A model generated the notes under the pieces. The model made no database searches. It saw only the letters and a list, made by a program, of their open reading frames with translations, and had not been told where the DNA came from. Both the position numbers and the translations under genes were made by a program. Shown here one piece after another: positions 13,320-26,002 of a stretch of 64,000 bases of DNA; within the stretch, counting starts at the first letter, position 1, and each line of letters begins with the position of its first letter. The stretch spans positions 15,998,501 through 16,062,500 of the forward strand of contig OY987268.1 of the NCBI GenBank assembly GCA_963920665.1, in the 5' to 3' direction. The stretch comes from Straminergon stramineum (lineage: Eukaryota > Streptophyta > Bryopsida > Hypnales > Calliergonaceae).

Positions 13320-13700
13320 TTGTTGCTTTTGGTGTTAACATTTGGACAATGGAGAGTGTCATTAAAAGATTTCAAGAAAACAACATTGTTGGCATCCTCT
13401 GAAGCCTTGGCAAGCCCAAAAAACTTAATGGAAGGGACATTCAAAAGAAGCTTTGTTTTACCAACATCCACTACCATACAATGCTATCCAAAGTCACCAA
13501 TCAATATGCATGCAAAAGGCATTTGTAGTCAAATTCTTGTAAAGAAACCATTTTTAATAGAACAACATATAGCACGGTGCTCGGCCTTTGTAGAAGAGTA
13601 CCACAAGTGGATGTCAAAGTAGTGGGAGTGTGTTGTTTCAATGGATGAATCGACATTTCAAATTGGCAAGAATCCAAGGCAAATTCATGTCTAGTGAATG
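13320..13700 (+). pseudogene. Degenerate Tc1/mariner-type transposase fragment
   Basis: Reading across frames gives a helix-turn-helix-like ESVIKRFQENN, then SLGKPKKLNGRDIQKKL, KKPFLIEQH, FVEEYHKWMSK and VVSMDESTFQIGKN. The order matches Tc1/mariner transposases: a DNA-binding 'IKRFQE..GRPRKL..RD' region, a 'KKPLL..H..AR..FA..H..W' segment, and the second catalytic Asp in 'SDEStF'. Stop codons and frame changes interrupt it, for example a stop between MSK and WECVV. The third catalytic residue region was not found. I judge it a dead relic. The family call rests on recalled motif order. Confidence 0.6.
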
Positions 13701-14632
13701 ACCTACAAATGGTATATGTCCAAAATTCTTTACCTCATTGTCAAGGGGGCAATCTTAGAGTAAATATCATGGTTTGATCAATCTAATTCCTTTTTGTTGT
13801 GGTATTCATCTATACAATGGGGGTTGTCATACCTTCTCTGAGAATGAAATTTCTTTGAGGAATTAGAAGGTATGGACTAAAAAAAAGGAGCCAATAGGAG
13901 TCATTTGCTATGAAGAAGGCTTGACAGCCCTTCAAATGTTGTGTGGACAATGAAAATGATAATGAAAGAAGTGCTTAAAACATCTTCACCACAACCTCAC
14001 CAAAGAAGGGCGCTAGGAGGAGGTTTGGCGTGCTAATTTGAAGTGTTTGGTGTCATTGCTCTTCTTGTACCCCTCTATAGAACGCTATAAAGGAGCACCA
14101 AGCAGATCATTTTGATTGAAGGGTAGTTTTTTATCTTAAAAATTTAACTATAGAAAATTTATATTGCCAATGCATTGAGAGAATTGATTTTATAATCATC
14201 CCTACTATGTTCCAATAGCATTTTCACTTGAATTTGAGTTTTATTATGAGAAGGGAAGCTGTTTATAAACACATGGGGTGTTGGGAGATAGGACAACCCA
14301 TGTGGGATATGTAAATTAGAGTTAGAAAAAATTCCAACCTCTATTAGTTGCTCTTGAGAGCTATTGGTGGGTTTGAATGAATGAAGGTAGCTAAGAAAGG
14401 TCCTAATTTATTGAGAAATGGGGAGCAAGTAATTTGAGTGAGTATACGTTGAGGACATCATGGACTAAAAGTGTCTAAGGAATTACTTTCAAGGACACTA
14501 TAAAAATGAAGGTGAGATGCACCTATCCATTTAAGAATCTAAATTTTTTGGGTATAGAACCTTGGTGATAGGACTACTTGACTCTACTACTAAGGTATTC
14601 AACCATAAAATATCAAATTCCAAAATGCATGA
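13701..14632. other. AT-rich DNA without recognised gene
   Basis: This may include the decayed 3' half of the Tc1/mariner relic, but no transposase motif is clear past 13700. A phrase near 14500-14580 resembles the repeats in intron 3 of the plastid-protein gene. Confidence 0.35.
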
Positions 14633-14892
14633 GGGGAGATTTGAGGGCTCTACATGCTCGTTTTAGAGTTGTTTCCTTGCCTATGCCCTACATTGTCCGG
14701 GAACGGCTAGTAGCTATCAATAAAATAAATATTAAAAAAATTATTAGTTCTGAAATACAAAAAGAAGTTGAAAAAAAATCAATTTTTTTGACATGGCATG
14801 ATCTTGGCCACTTCAGACTGCAGCAATGGTGCAGTTCCTGCGTTCCCTGCTGCCCAGGAACTTAGAGGCATGTAGAGCCCTCAAATCTCCCC
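14633..14892. mobile_element. Non-autonomous TIR element (MITE), 260 bp, family copy 1
   Basis: The two ends form a perfect 24-bp inverted repeat starting GGGGAGATTTGAGGGCTCTA on the left and mirrored at 14869-14892. The centre is AT-rich and the ends GC-richer. A homologous copy in the opposite orientation lies at 44214-44542. A target-site duplication is not obvious. The 95-codon open frame at 14578-14865 is a by-product of the element and does not look like a gene. Confidence 0.8.
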
Positions 14893-14912
14893 TAATAAAC
14901 TAGTGCATTCAT

Positions 14913-15056
14913 TAGTAGAAAATTCAGTTTTTTTGTTGTTTTGGTTGTGTTGATCCAGTCATTTTTTGACAGAAATTTGTTGATTTCAACAGATTTCTGT
15001 CAAAAAATGACTGGATCAACACAACCAAAACAACAAAAAAACTGAATTTTCTACTA
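14913..15056. repeat. Near-perfect 144-bp palindrome (foldback)
   Basis: The left half (from TAGTAGAAAATTCAG) is mirrored almost base for base by the right half (ending CTGAATTTTCTACTA) around a centre at 14984/14985. Apart from the central TT and one G-T pair near 14977/14992, I find no mismatch across arms of about 72 nt. It starts 20 bp beyond the TIR element that ends at 14892. The sequence ACTAGTG occurs at both edges (14899-14905 and 15053-15059). Confidence 0.9.
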
Positions 15057-18000
15057 GTGATTTCAATTGTAAAATTTTGTGAAGGTCATTCAATCATCAA
15101 GCAATTTTATATCTTGTCACCCTTGATTCCTAAATGCCCAAGGGATAAGGAAGAAAACTATGATATAGGTATAAAATATCTTTTGTTCAAACTTTTTGAT
15201 TTTTGCATTAAAAGACAAAATGTGAATGTTTGAAGATTAAAATTTTTTCTTGTAGTCTAATTTTGAAAAATACTAATGGAAATATTTCAAATCAATTTTG
15301 AAGCAAATTCTCTTAGAAATTAACAAATAATACAATTTTTACCTATAACATTATATTTTTATAATTGGCTAAAATTGGGATCTAAATTGATTTACTATTG
15401 TAAACTAGATGTACAATTCTCAAATTCTTAGGCTACTAACCCTTGGGATTTCTTAGTAACTCATAGACACTTTTAGTTGTTTTTTTTAAAAACTTGAAGA
15501 CAAATTGACAATATACATTGAAGGCAAGATGAGGGAAACCTCAATCTTGTCAAATAGTCTTAGATATTCTAGCACTTTTTAATATATAAAGTTTATGTCA
15601 CCCTTATACTTTTCTACTCTTTTTGATTCCTCAACTCCAAGCATCCTTCAAATCCCAAGCCCATTAACATTTCAATATTAAAAAAAAACTAAAACTATTA
15701 TTGTAGAGAATGTCATTTATATTTATATATATGCATGAAGATCACAACAATTGTAAAATTTTGAACAAAATTTTCCAATTTTGATTTGAACCCCCAAAAA
15801 AATTGACAATCAATTAAAACAATTATCAATTGTAGATAAAGACATTGAAATGAAAAGCACCCCCTTTGACTTTTGTTCATTATCTTATAGTCGATTCTAA
15901 ACAATTACAGAATATTTTCAAAAATCCGGATCAAAAAAAAAAAATTTTTGGATGTAATATTTGTATTCATCTATTTGAAAATGACAAATTTATTTATTGT
16001 TCACTTCAATGCTTGTGAAAAATTGTAATTGGTGGAATATTTCAAGTTGAAGCAAATACTTTTAGTATCAAAAAAGCATTTAACCCCTCAAGGTGTAACC
16101 ATTTTTTGACAATGGACATTTTCAATGAAATTTCCCACTTTTATATTTTTTGCATATGGATGTGCTTGAAATTTTTTATTTTAACTATACAAAAGTAAAG
16201 ACTACTTTGTCTACTATCTATGGAATTAATTGTAGAAAATATTCATTGTTGACTTTTTAGATTATAACAATTTTGGATGATCAACATCATAGGCAAAAAA
16301 TGCAGATTTTGGAGAAGAAAATTCAAAAGAAGATGAATAATGCTTTTTCACCACACACACACACACAAAAAGAAATTGTATTGGAATCTAAGGCAAATGT
16401 AGTATTTTTTTTAATTCAAAAAAATGAGGTATTAAAATTTTCTCAATCTTATACACATTTTCAAACAAAAGGAGTAGAAAATTAAAACGGACTAAAGTGG
16501 ATCTTGTAAAATTAAAATTAATTTCAATATGCATAAATTTATGAAATTTAATAATCGATATTACTAGCTTACTATTGGAACATTTTCAAAAAAATTGGAA
16601 TCATCCTAATTATTTTGTATCGTTCATCACACTAGATGGAACATTGTATTTTTCAAATTACTAAAAATAAAAATTTGAATTTTTTTCTCCAAAATTAGTT
16701 TGTTTGTGCAAAGTAAAGACTAGAAATATCCAAGAAAATGTTTTTTTTGTCCCCACTATTCGTTTTATCGTAAAAAAATTTATGTTTCCTTCCATTTTCT
16801 ATTAGACTACATTTCCTAGATAAAATTTTAAATACTTCTCACATAGAAATTTTAAATAATCGGAAAATGCAACAAGTATGTCAATTTTTATTCTATAAGT
16901 CCCTAGTTTACAAAATATTGAGATTTGCTTCACCCTACCAAGAATTTTCTATTGAAAATTTGAAAATACACATTGTGTCTCTTTAGTCTTTGAAGGGTTA
17001 AGAAGACAACATCCATAATTATATCAAGTAACACAAACTTGAAAATTTACTCAAATCTGAACGTAGTTGACAAAGAAAACCTTTTATTACCTCTACTTTT
17101 GAAAAGGCAAATCAAAAGTTCTAAATAGAAGAGATCAAAATTTGCTAGACTTTTTACAAATTATAACACAACAAGTTTTTTCAATTAGGATAGTGGTGTA
17201 TGATGTGCGGAAGCAATAAAATCATAGAAGTTGGAAAACACCTATATAATCACCTATGCAGTAAACCAATGCATTAACCCCTCATTAAGAGTGAATTGAA
17301 CCTCAGAAGCGACCACTTCATAGTGCCAAAATTTGGGTGGAAAAGAACCCTCTCAACTTACTAATATGACCAAGAATTGCATGATGGGCTCAAAAGTAAG
17401 TCATGATTACCAAGCTATGTAGCCACTAGGTTCATGATGGCTTAGACATGGAGGATGGCTAGCACATCCATTTCTCACAAGTTTCCACACATCAACTCGC
17501 TACTACTAACCTTTAGTATTCTTAAGTGGTAGTATTAATGATGATGTAGACAACCTCATACTCACCTCAATAAATACTAAAATTAGTGAGAAATCTCAAT
17601 GAAGGCCTCTTTTTTGAATTCAACTCCTTCTAAATGAAATGACCAATCGACTATTTTATGGTCATTGCCCAATTTTAGGCAATTCATTTGGGGCAATAAT
17701 AAAAATAATCAATTTTGATTTGTTTTTTGCAATTTATTGGTTGTCAAAGTTGGCAATAATATTTCTAAAAATAAACTCCAAAATTTTTGAATTTTTTGCA
17801 TGAACTTAATGAAACCATTTCTAAAGTAGCCATAACAATTTCATTGGTAAAATAAGTTGTTTTTGCCTTAATTCCAAACTCCACAACATTATAGACCCTT
17901 AAATTTCTATAGTGGCACAAAATGACATTGGAGTGATTTCAAACAAATATCATTGGATGATATACTGCAAATTTATATTTTTTGAGAGAGAATTGTGTGC

Positions 18001-20410
18001 ATGTGTTTACAACAAATGATGTTTAAACCTCTTCATGGAGGTATTACTAAGGTTTAAACAAAATAAGATAGTATATCAATGAATGACATTATTGAGCAAT
18101 TTAATAACTTTTAGATCTTGACACCTGGTTTATATTTTATTAGTAAAAATGATCTTATTTGAATATGATTTCAACTAATGAAATGAAATTACAAGAGGTT
18201 TAGTTTCTACTACCATTTGATAATTTATAAAAAGGAATATCATATTACCATTTGAATTTTGGTTTGGTCACAAGAGTTTAGTCATAACAAAGTCATAACA
18301 AAGATGTATTTGAAATATTCATTCATTAGTAGTATAAACCAATACATTAAGAAGTAGAGAAAGAACTCACTTTTTGTAAATATTGTATTTTTTACACAAT
18401 GTCATGAATTTATTGTTGTACCATTTGAGTAATTTGCCATGTCTTTTAGATTTCTTTCTCTAATTTTTTATTTTTTTTGAAGACTAGATTGAGATATTCT
18501 CATTTCTATTTCAAGATATTTGACACACTTCCAATAATGAGCCCTTAAACTTCTATTTCTATACTACTCATTCCAAAATTATTTTATTTACAAGCCAATT
18601 TGCCATGCGGATTCTAATGCTCACTCTTACCTTAAGATAAAAGTACCCCAAACAAACATTTTTGTTGCCCTTGCTAGTTTCCTGCTTAAGATGATGAATT
18701 TTCTTGGTAAAAGTGTTAACCTATTCAAGTTAAAACCAATTTGTTTTGTAATTTTTTGACACTCACACAATATTCTATAAATTTCAATGTTGAAAGCACA
18801 GGAGACCTATGCATACCCCCCCCATGAACCCCCTTTAAACAAACATTGTTGAAGCACAAAATATTCAACTCCCATTGGTTGCTTTTAAAACCTTGTGGCA
18901 ATTTTGGATGAATGTGGGTGTCCATTTAAGGCTAAAATATAGATGAGTGAATTACAAAGATGTTGGTTTTCGAGCCTCCTACCTTACTTCTTTCTAAAAT
19001 TTGAGATTACAAACGAAGACCAATTTCCAAATATTTCAACTACCAGACTAAATGAAATGAAGAGTACTAATGAAGCTATTTCTAAAGTCATTTGTCCACC
19101 AAGATGAAAAATTGATGATAATCATCCCTTATGTAACCAACTTAACTTTCAATTTTTAATCTTTAAAGGATAGATTGGTGACCATGGAAATCTTCCCTTT
19201 TGGAACTGTGTGACATCATCTACTATATAAATTCAAAATATTCATTAGAGGTCAAATTATTGTACAAGATCTCTCCTTTTTGCATAAAATTCCAAAGATG
19301 AACAATTGCACTTCTGTCCTACGTAGGAAGATTCTTTGTCATCCACTGGACACAAAAAATTTGCAACATCATCTAACCCCTAAGCACTCCAACATCCATT
19401 TTCTGGACGATGAGCAAATTGAAATTGGAGTTTCATCCTTTTAACTGCTTGGATGAAAGTTATTATAATTTGTGGAGATATTCTATCAAGTTGTTGTCCT
19501 ATCTAAGGGTTGGATTTGGTGTTACTAGAGTACATATTTTTCTAAAATTACAAATGTGGAAGTATATCAAGTGGTCAAATTGCATTGACTTTAGTTCAAA
19601 ATTGAATTTGCCAAAATGAGGTCATAGATTTGAACAACACAAAAATTTCAAAAAATCACCATGTAAAGAGAACCTCATTTCATAGCCATTCCAACAAATT
19701 TTACTCAAAAATGATATTATTTTGCTTGTAATTGAATTTAAAAGGAATTTTGAAATTTCTCCTACAACTTTTATAAAAAAAGATTGGTGATAACATTGGT
19801 GAATCTAACCATATAGATGGAATCAACAAATCAAAATCTACAACTTTCATTTGTATATCAATTCCAAAATATGCTTCCAAATTGCACTTCATAATGATTT
19901 TTCTCAAATCGTCAATTTTGGAGATGAATCTGGACGTTACGTTACGTTTAGGGGTTAAGGGTTGATGTTCATGCCATTATATCCAAAGGCGCACCAAATA
20001 GAATGAAGAGTGTTGGGGAAGCTACTTTTGACGACATTCATCCACTAGGATGAAAATACGGCAACAAGGCGGGGAACCGGCTGAAGGCGGGATATCAGTC
20101 GGCATCTCTCCCCTCTGGTTGAGCTCGGGGTTTACGACGCCGCGAATTCCTGACATTTTTCAGTCGTGGAATCTTCACAAAACATGCCAGCGACAGATGT
20201 TGCAGATGGCATTTTGGATTCCGCAGTCAAAGAGCTACGGCGCTCGCGAAATGGTCCAGCTATGACGAGACGGCGATGGTTTTCGCAGAGGTTGCGGGGA
20301 TTCTGATGTTTGGCGACTTCGAGTTGCGTTATTCGATTTGCCTCTGAGTGTTGGTAAGTGTTTTCGTTCTTGGCGAAGAGCTGAGAAGCCGATTTTCCCG
20401 GGGTTAACAC
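15057..20410. other. Long AT-rich intergenic stretch
   Basis: No host gene was recognised. It holds a CA microsatellite near 16352-16368, recurrent motif copies near 16079 (TTAACCCCTCAAGG) and 19951 (reverse), and a dispersed repeat at about 19150-19400. From about 20040 the GC content rises, which probably marks the promoter and 5' UTR region of the NSE1 gene starting at 20411. Confidence 0.45.
19146..19400 (+). repeat. Dispersed repeat, copy 2 (copy 1 at about 7712-7960)
   Basis: It shares ordered blocks with the copy in the last TIM50 intron, including 'ggtgaccatggaaatc', 'cccttttggaactgtgtgac' and 'ttgcacttctgtcctac'. The divergence by eye is substantial, so the copies are not recent. 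Confidence 0.65.
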
Positions 20411-23158
20411 ATGGAGAAGCTCGGCGTGAAACACCACACGTTTCTGCAGGCGCTCATGAGGCGAGGTCCTTTGCCGGAAAGCGTTTCGAAGAACATGCAC
20501 CGGGAGCTTTTCGGCACTTCTGAGGGTCTGTTGTCTTGCCTGAAATTTCTTGAAAACATTTAGAAAACATTTAGAAAACACTTGGAAAACACTTTTCAAA
20601 TTTTCTAAATTTTCTTGAAAACAATTAGATAACAGAATCACATGGAAACGCACCGATGCGTTTACGACCAGTAGAGGGGATGTAGATCTTTAGAGGAGAA
20701 GAAAATTAGGAATTCATGGGGTTTAGCGATGCTTGGAGTGCTTATGTAACTCTAGGGTTCCTGGAAGAGAGAATTATTTGAACATTGTAATGTGAAGTTA
20801 GGGTTGAACCATTGTGTTCTAACGTAGATGTCGTAATTTTCTCATGTGGCTTTGTGATGGCTCAGTTCCCTTAGTGACATTATTGATGCTGGTAATTGTG
20901 AACTTGCAGACCAATTCTTTGACTTCTTGGCGACGGTGAACAGGGAGTTGGACTACATTTCCATGGAAGTGAGAGGAAGTAAAAATCAGTACGACGGAAA
21001 GTTGTACTATGGTCTTGTCAACAAGTTGGCAAATGAGGAAGCGAAGCTGGGAACTCGGCTCACACACCCACAACTCACCTTCTTCAAAGCCATCGTAAGT
21101 GGTGATGCACCTGTGGATCAAGAGGCCCAAATTTGACCTTATGTTTCGTTTAGCAGTTTCGAGTAGATCATATGAGAACATTTTTCGTCTGTTCTTAATG
21201 ATTTTTTACCAATACATGGAATGTTCTTCACTAATTCTGGTGATATAAAACTTGACCCCATTCGAATTATCATTTCCACAACATGATCAATCGCATTGGT
21301 CGTGTTATAACTCTGAATCCTGCGATCTTAGGGGGTCCTTAAGGGGCAAGTCCTCAGGGACCCGGAGAAGTGATTTCACTGTCATCGTTGTCACTCTGGG
21401 AATCTAATATATTTGAAGGTCTGCAAAGCCTCAGCATGAAATCCACATGATACTGTTTTGTTGGCTGAGATGTAATGGTGGAGTGCAGTTGGAGTCGATA
21501 CTGAGCGATTCATCCGCGAGTGGATCCATGTCCTGCATGCAGGCTCTCAACCTCCGGCTTGACACTCAGGTATTGAAATTTCCCTATGACCTCATGCATG
21601 CCCTCTTGTTTGATCTCTTGCAGTTAAATCGAACTGCTAAATCGTATTTTGAAGACTATCGTCAGCATATGAATTTCACTCTAGATTGTAAGTAAATTCT
21701 CGCAGCCAATCTAGTTTTTTCGGTTTCACGAATTGCACATCAAGCTTCAGAGGGGAGGCTATACTATGTGTCGGTAAACTATCTCTTGACGTTGATCATG
21801 GTGGTGATATGTGGCATTTTTCCCAGACTGAAACACATACAGAAGCTGCAGCAAGCTCAAGTCAAGCAGTTCCCTTGAGGCTCAATATTACGGCCAAGGA
21901 GGAGACTTTAGGAACTTTGGTAGCAGATGATTGGTTGGGCAAAACGGCCGATGGTAGGATTACTTTGGGCACGAAGTCGTTCCTGGAACTTCGAAGCCTC
22001 TTCAAGAACTTTGATGTGCCATTTTGCGAGGTGTGCAACGAGGCTGCTATCAAGGTATTCCTTAGAGGTCACTTCACTTGCTGGTTTCGTTTGCTTAACC
22101 ACTAAGTGCCCAAGCTATAAATAGGAAGACTACTTTGGATGCTGCTAGACGCTTATGTTAACTTTCGAAATATGGATGTTTGTTACTTTCCTGAAAGCTT
22201 CCTAAATGATATATTTTAACTCCTACAAATGTGGATGCGGCCACTTTTGGCCACTTAGAGGTTAATCCTCGTACTGAGTTAGCTTCTGTAGGGGATAACA
22301 TCACGGTCGCTAAATGAGTCGTACTGAGACCGCCATCCTTGATACAACTTTGGGCTTAACTTTGAAACACTTGCGTGTGATCCCTCAGGCGCAACCTTGT
22401 CAAAACGAGGATTGCAATGTGCGCATGCACTCGTATTGTGTACCAAGGAAGTTCGCTCGGCGTCAGGTATGTTGGCATTTACTTGTATTATGTCTTGTCT
22501 GTCACATTAAACGGGAGTTGTAGAATAAAAGATTCCAGCCTAGTTGCCTCTGGATTTTGTGTGAAAGAGATGAGAATTCTAGTGATGGTTATCGAATGTC
22601 CTGAAGAGTCGTCAACTCATTGGAGACCTCAAGAAGGTCGTAAATATTCTTGTCATATGTGAAAGTCTCCGTACACATGTAACCATAATTTAAACCCATT
22701 CGTCGAGTGTTTTTGAGAGCATTATTGGTCCCTTTGATGAACTTCGTGCTCCGTGGGTACTGGGTGTTGTTGTTAGCGTTGGTTGGATTTTAATATCTTA
22801 ACTGTTCTATTTCCAGGTTGCTAAGGTGTGTCCTGGTTGTCGTACTCCCTGGAGAATGTTGTCAGCTGATGGTGAAGAAGCCAACGGTTCTGACCAGGAC
22901 AACATTGGTCATGAAGTGGATGACGACGACGATGCAGGTGCCAGAGTTCCTACGCCCGCAGCAGCTCGAACTCGTGTGAGACGTGGAGCCAGTCAGAGGC
23001 GTTTGAAAGCAAAGCTGGAGGAAAGTTCTGATGATGAAAACGGTAATGGCGATGACGATGATGATGGGTCTCGTGGGACCCCATCTGTTCCATCACAACC
23101 TTCATCACAAGGACGGAGGGTGATTCACTCTCGTCCAAAAATGAAGGCCAGGCGATAG
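20411..23158 (+). CDS. NSE1: NSE1, RING-like subunit of the SMC5/6 complex, seven exons, 355 aa
   Basis: NSE1 works in the NSE1-NSE3-NSE4 module of SMC5/6 in DNA repair and chromosome maintenance in the nucleus. Exons are 20411-20525, 20910-21094, 21489-21569, 21624-21687, 21852-22054, 22389-22466 and 22817-23158. The start MEKLGVKHHTFLQALMRRGP matches the family N-terminus. Then come QYDGKLYYGLVNKLANEEAKLGT, DDWLGKTADGRITLGTKSFLELRS, and the variant RING at about residues 207-254: CEVCNE, CQNEDCNVRMHSYC, KVCPGCRTPW, a C4HC3 order. The last ~100 residues form an acidic and basic low-complexity tail (runs of Asp, then Arg- and Ser-rich), longer than I remember for the family. The junction of exons 4 and 5 is the least certain; 21852 is the acceptor that keeps frame. 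Confidence 0.9.
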
Positions 23159-26000
23159 TAGATGTGACTTAGACTTTGTGGCTTGAATGCATGACCGGCA
23201 GACGCGTTGCATGAATTCGTGCAATGTTTGGAAATGTATTCATGTGCCTGTACATAGAATTTGAAGTCTTGCCGAGACTGTAGACTCATTGTTTGTCATT
23301 TGAAGCTTTTGTGGTGTTTTTCCTGGTGCAGACATGCACAACAGTTGATCACAGATTTTTTATTTTCCCAGTCGTCCCTCGTGAAGGTATTCTCGGATGA
23401 TTTCAGTGATAGTTTCATGGCCAAACTTTGGGAGTTTATATGACATAACTTTTCAGTAATCGTGCAGGAGCGTTGATGTAATTTCAATATCACGTATGAA
23501 TCCAACTCGGAATGGGGCTTCGCTGCCGAAGTATCTTTCTTATACGATGAACAAGTTCAGTGTATGCTGGTTGTGTCAGTACTTGTACATCCCTGTCTGT
23601 TGTGTTCTGTGACCTTCGAAGGGTTTTTTTTAATGCAGAAAGAAACTTGTTTTCTTTACTGCTTAATGTTTGTGGTGATTTGCAGGGTCACATGCCCAGC
23701 AAGATTCTGACGAAGAGACCCTGGCCATGAGAAAGAGATAAGCCAAGACCCTGGCAGTGGAGTGAAATTTCTGAACTAGAAGGGCTGAAGGACCAGGTTG
23801 ATCAATTTGTAAAGTGGAGCTTCTCTCTATCGGTAGTAAGAAACTGCCTCAAGATGTTGGGAGAACTTGAGGCCCAGGTGGATTTACTTTTTAGAGAAGG
23901 CCGTTCCTTGATGGTTGCTTCACGACGGACTTGAATGCGTATGTGACGGTGTCCCTCAAAATCTATTGGGTGAAAGTTGGAAAACTTAATCTATCGGATA
24001 GTATATTCGTATTTTTACGTACACTAAGCTAAAACATTTGGAAATTGGAATACGAACCTTTCACTTCACCTTTTTCTTACAAAACTAGAAAACTTACAAT
24101 GTGGTTCGAATATTGTCGATGGACATCCTTGTCTTACACGATTGTTAACCCTTTGTCAGGGAATGGGATTATTGTGAGAATCATTTCAAAATGTGTATTT
24201 TTTCCATAACTGATAGCTAAGAAAGGGATCAAGCTTTTGTGTTTCGAAAATGAAAGTGATCCAGCATATGAATTGCGAGAAAATTCATAGTAGAGTCATT
24301 TTATACAAAAGCCATTTCAACATTGTATATGGAACTCTAAAATACAAGTACCACCACTAATTAGTCTAAAAGTAGATGGCATGAGATGTTTGGATTATGA
24401 AACATGGCACTAATCTTTGTAATGAGTAAGTGACCATGAGCAATTGAGTCAATCCTTTTAGAAATATTGACCTTTACACAAAACCACATCCAATCATGGA
24501 TAGAATCTTTACATTCTATAGCTCATAAATTCACTTATGTAGAAGTGATTCTTGAAATAACATTTTAGTTAGTCTCTATACAATTGAATAAACATGTACT
24601 TAAGGAATTTTCTTTGTGCAAAAACACATTTGTACAACACAAATTGGTACTCTTTGTATTTCTTTATCTCTTCTTTTTTTTTATACTATGATGCCACATG
24701 GTTCTTTTCACCCACATTTCAAGGTTTCAAGTACAAAGTATATTGGGTCTTCCACAATTGGCCTCACCTAACATTAACCACTAAAGCACTAAATTCCATT
24801 CTTCAACAACTTAGCAATTTTGGTTAGTTCACTACAAATGAAATTTTTCTTTTTTTTCTTTGAAATTTTTATAAAACATGGGGACAAGGTTTTTCTTTAG
24901 GACTCCACAATTTTCATAACTTTCAACTACATGATCAAAAGTATTTGTATGATATGTAGTCTTTTTCCTTGGCTATGCCACCCAAATAGTTTAGAAAAAA
25001 ATACTTTTTAAGAATTAAAAATTTGAAATGAATTTTCTAGATTTATGTACATGTGGAAATCTTTGAATCATTCCATTTTGATTAATGAGATGAAAGTTAT
25101 GAGGAGTTTTAGTTGACGGACAATTATGGATTCTCTACTTAAAAATAAGCTATGAAGTATTTTTGGAAAAAAATAAATTCTTAGGATGTAGATTGTTTAT
25201 TACAACATTACAACCATTGGGATTGACATTTTTCAATTCTATAACTAAATTCTTACCAATTTAATATTTTGAATCATTATCTACTTCTTTTTATTTACTA
25301 ATTTTTCTTATATGTTGTACAATTCCAAATGATTTGAAAATTTTCAAGCATGTATCCAACTTGACTTGAATAATGAATCCAAAGAAGAACCACCATTCTA
25401 TACATTTTTTCGTACAAATGTGACCTTGTGAAGTGCAACTGCCCAATTTTTTTGCAAGGCCAAAGAAAGGATTTTTGTCAATTCAAATGCTAATATCTTA
25501 CAACTTGTGAATATTATGAATTTTTCTAAAATATTTTCTACATCTTCTCAAACCAATAAACTACAAGATCATACGGTTTCATATGTTAAAAAAATGGGTT
25601 TTTTTATAAATTCGGTACTTGTACTACAAATGGCAGTTTTGGAATGGTTTTGGTGAAAAAAAATAGTCAAGGAACTTTAGGGTTTAATATGAATTCTCTT
25701 TAATTTTTCTACAAAAATTCATAATAATTTGAAATATTCCAAAAAGATCTGGAAACATGTGATTTCATCTCTAAATTCTTATTTTTATAATTAAAAAAAC
25801 CATTCACATATAGTGGGATTACAAGTGATACACTCTAGTGGTGTGGTTTGTCTTGCACATTGAGATTTTCAACTTTACTATTTGTTGATAATAGGCTCTA
25901 GAATATTTTTAGAATGTAGGAAGCAAAAAAAATTTAATGGCAAGAAACAACCAATATTCAACATGGCAAGGTTGGATTCTCTCACCAATGGGAAATAAAG
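23159..26000. other. 3' flank of NSE1 and AT-rich repeat DNA
   Basis: An open frame without ATG at 23731-23934 could encode a 67-aa segment (contains LEGLKDQVDQF and CLKMLGELEAQVDLLFREG, helix-like). It could be a terminal exon of an unseen transcript or chance. From 24.9 to 25.7 kb the DNA is related to 41.9-42.65 kb (direct) and to 43.84-45.02 kb (inverted), so it is a dispersed repeat. I see no other gene. Confidence 0.4.
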
Positions 26001-26002
26001 TA

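Noticed and set aside
14578..14865. 95-codon frame as a gene
   Set aside because: It covers a MITE from end to end. The similar frame at 44331-44573 is the same element in another copy, and its centre does not conserve protein.
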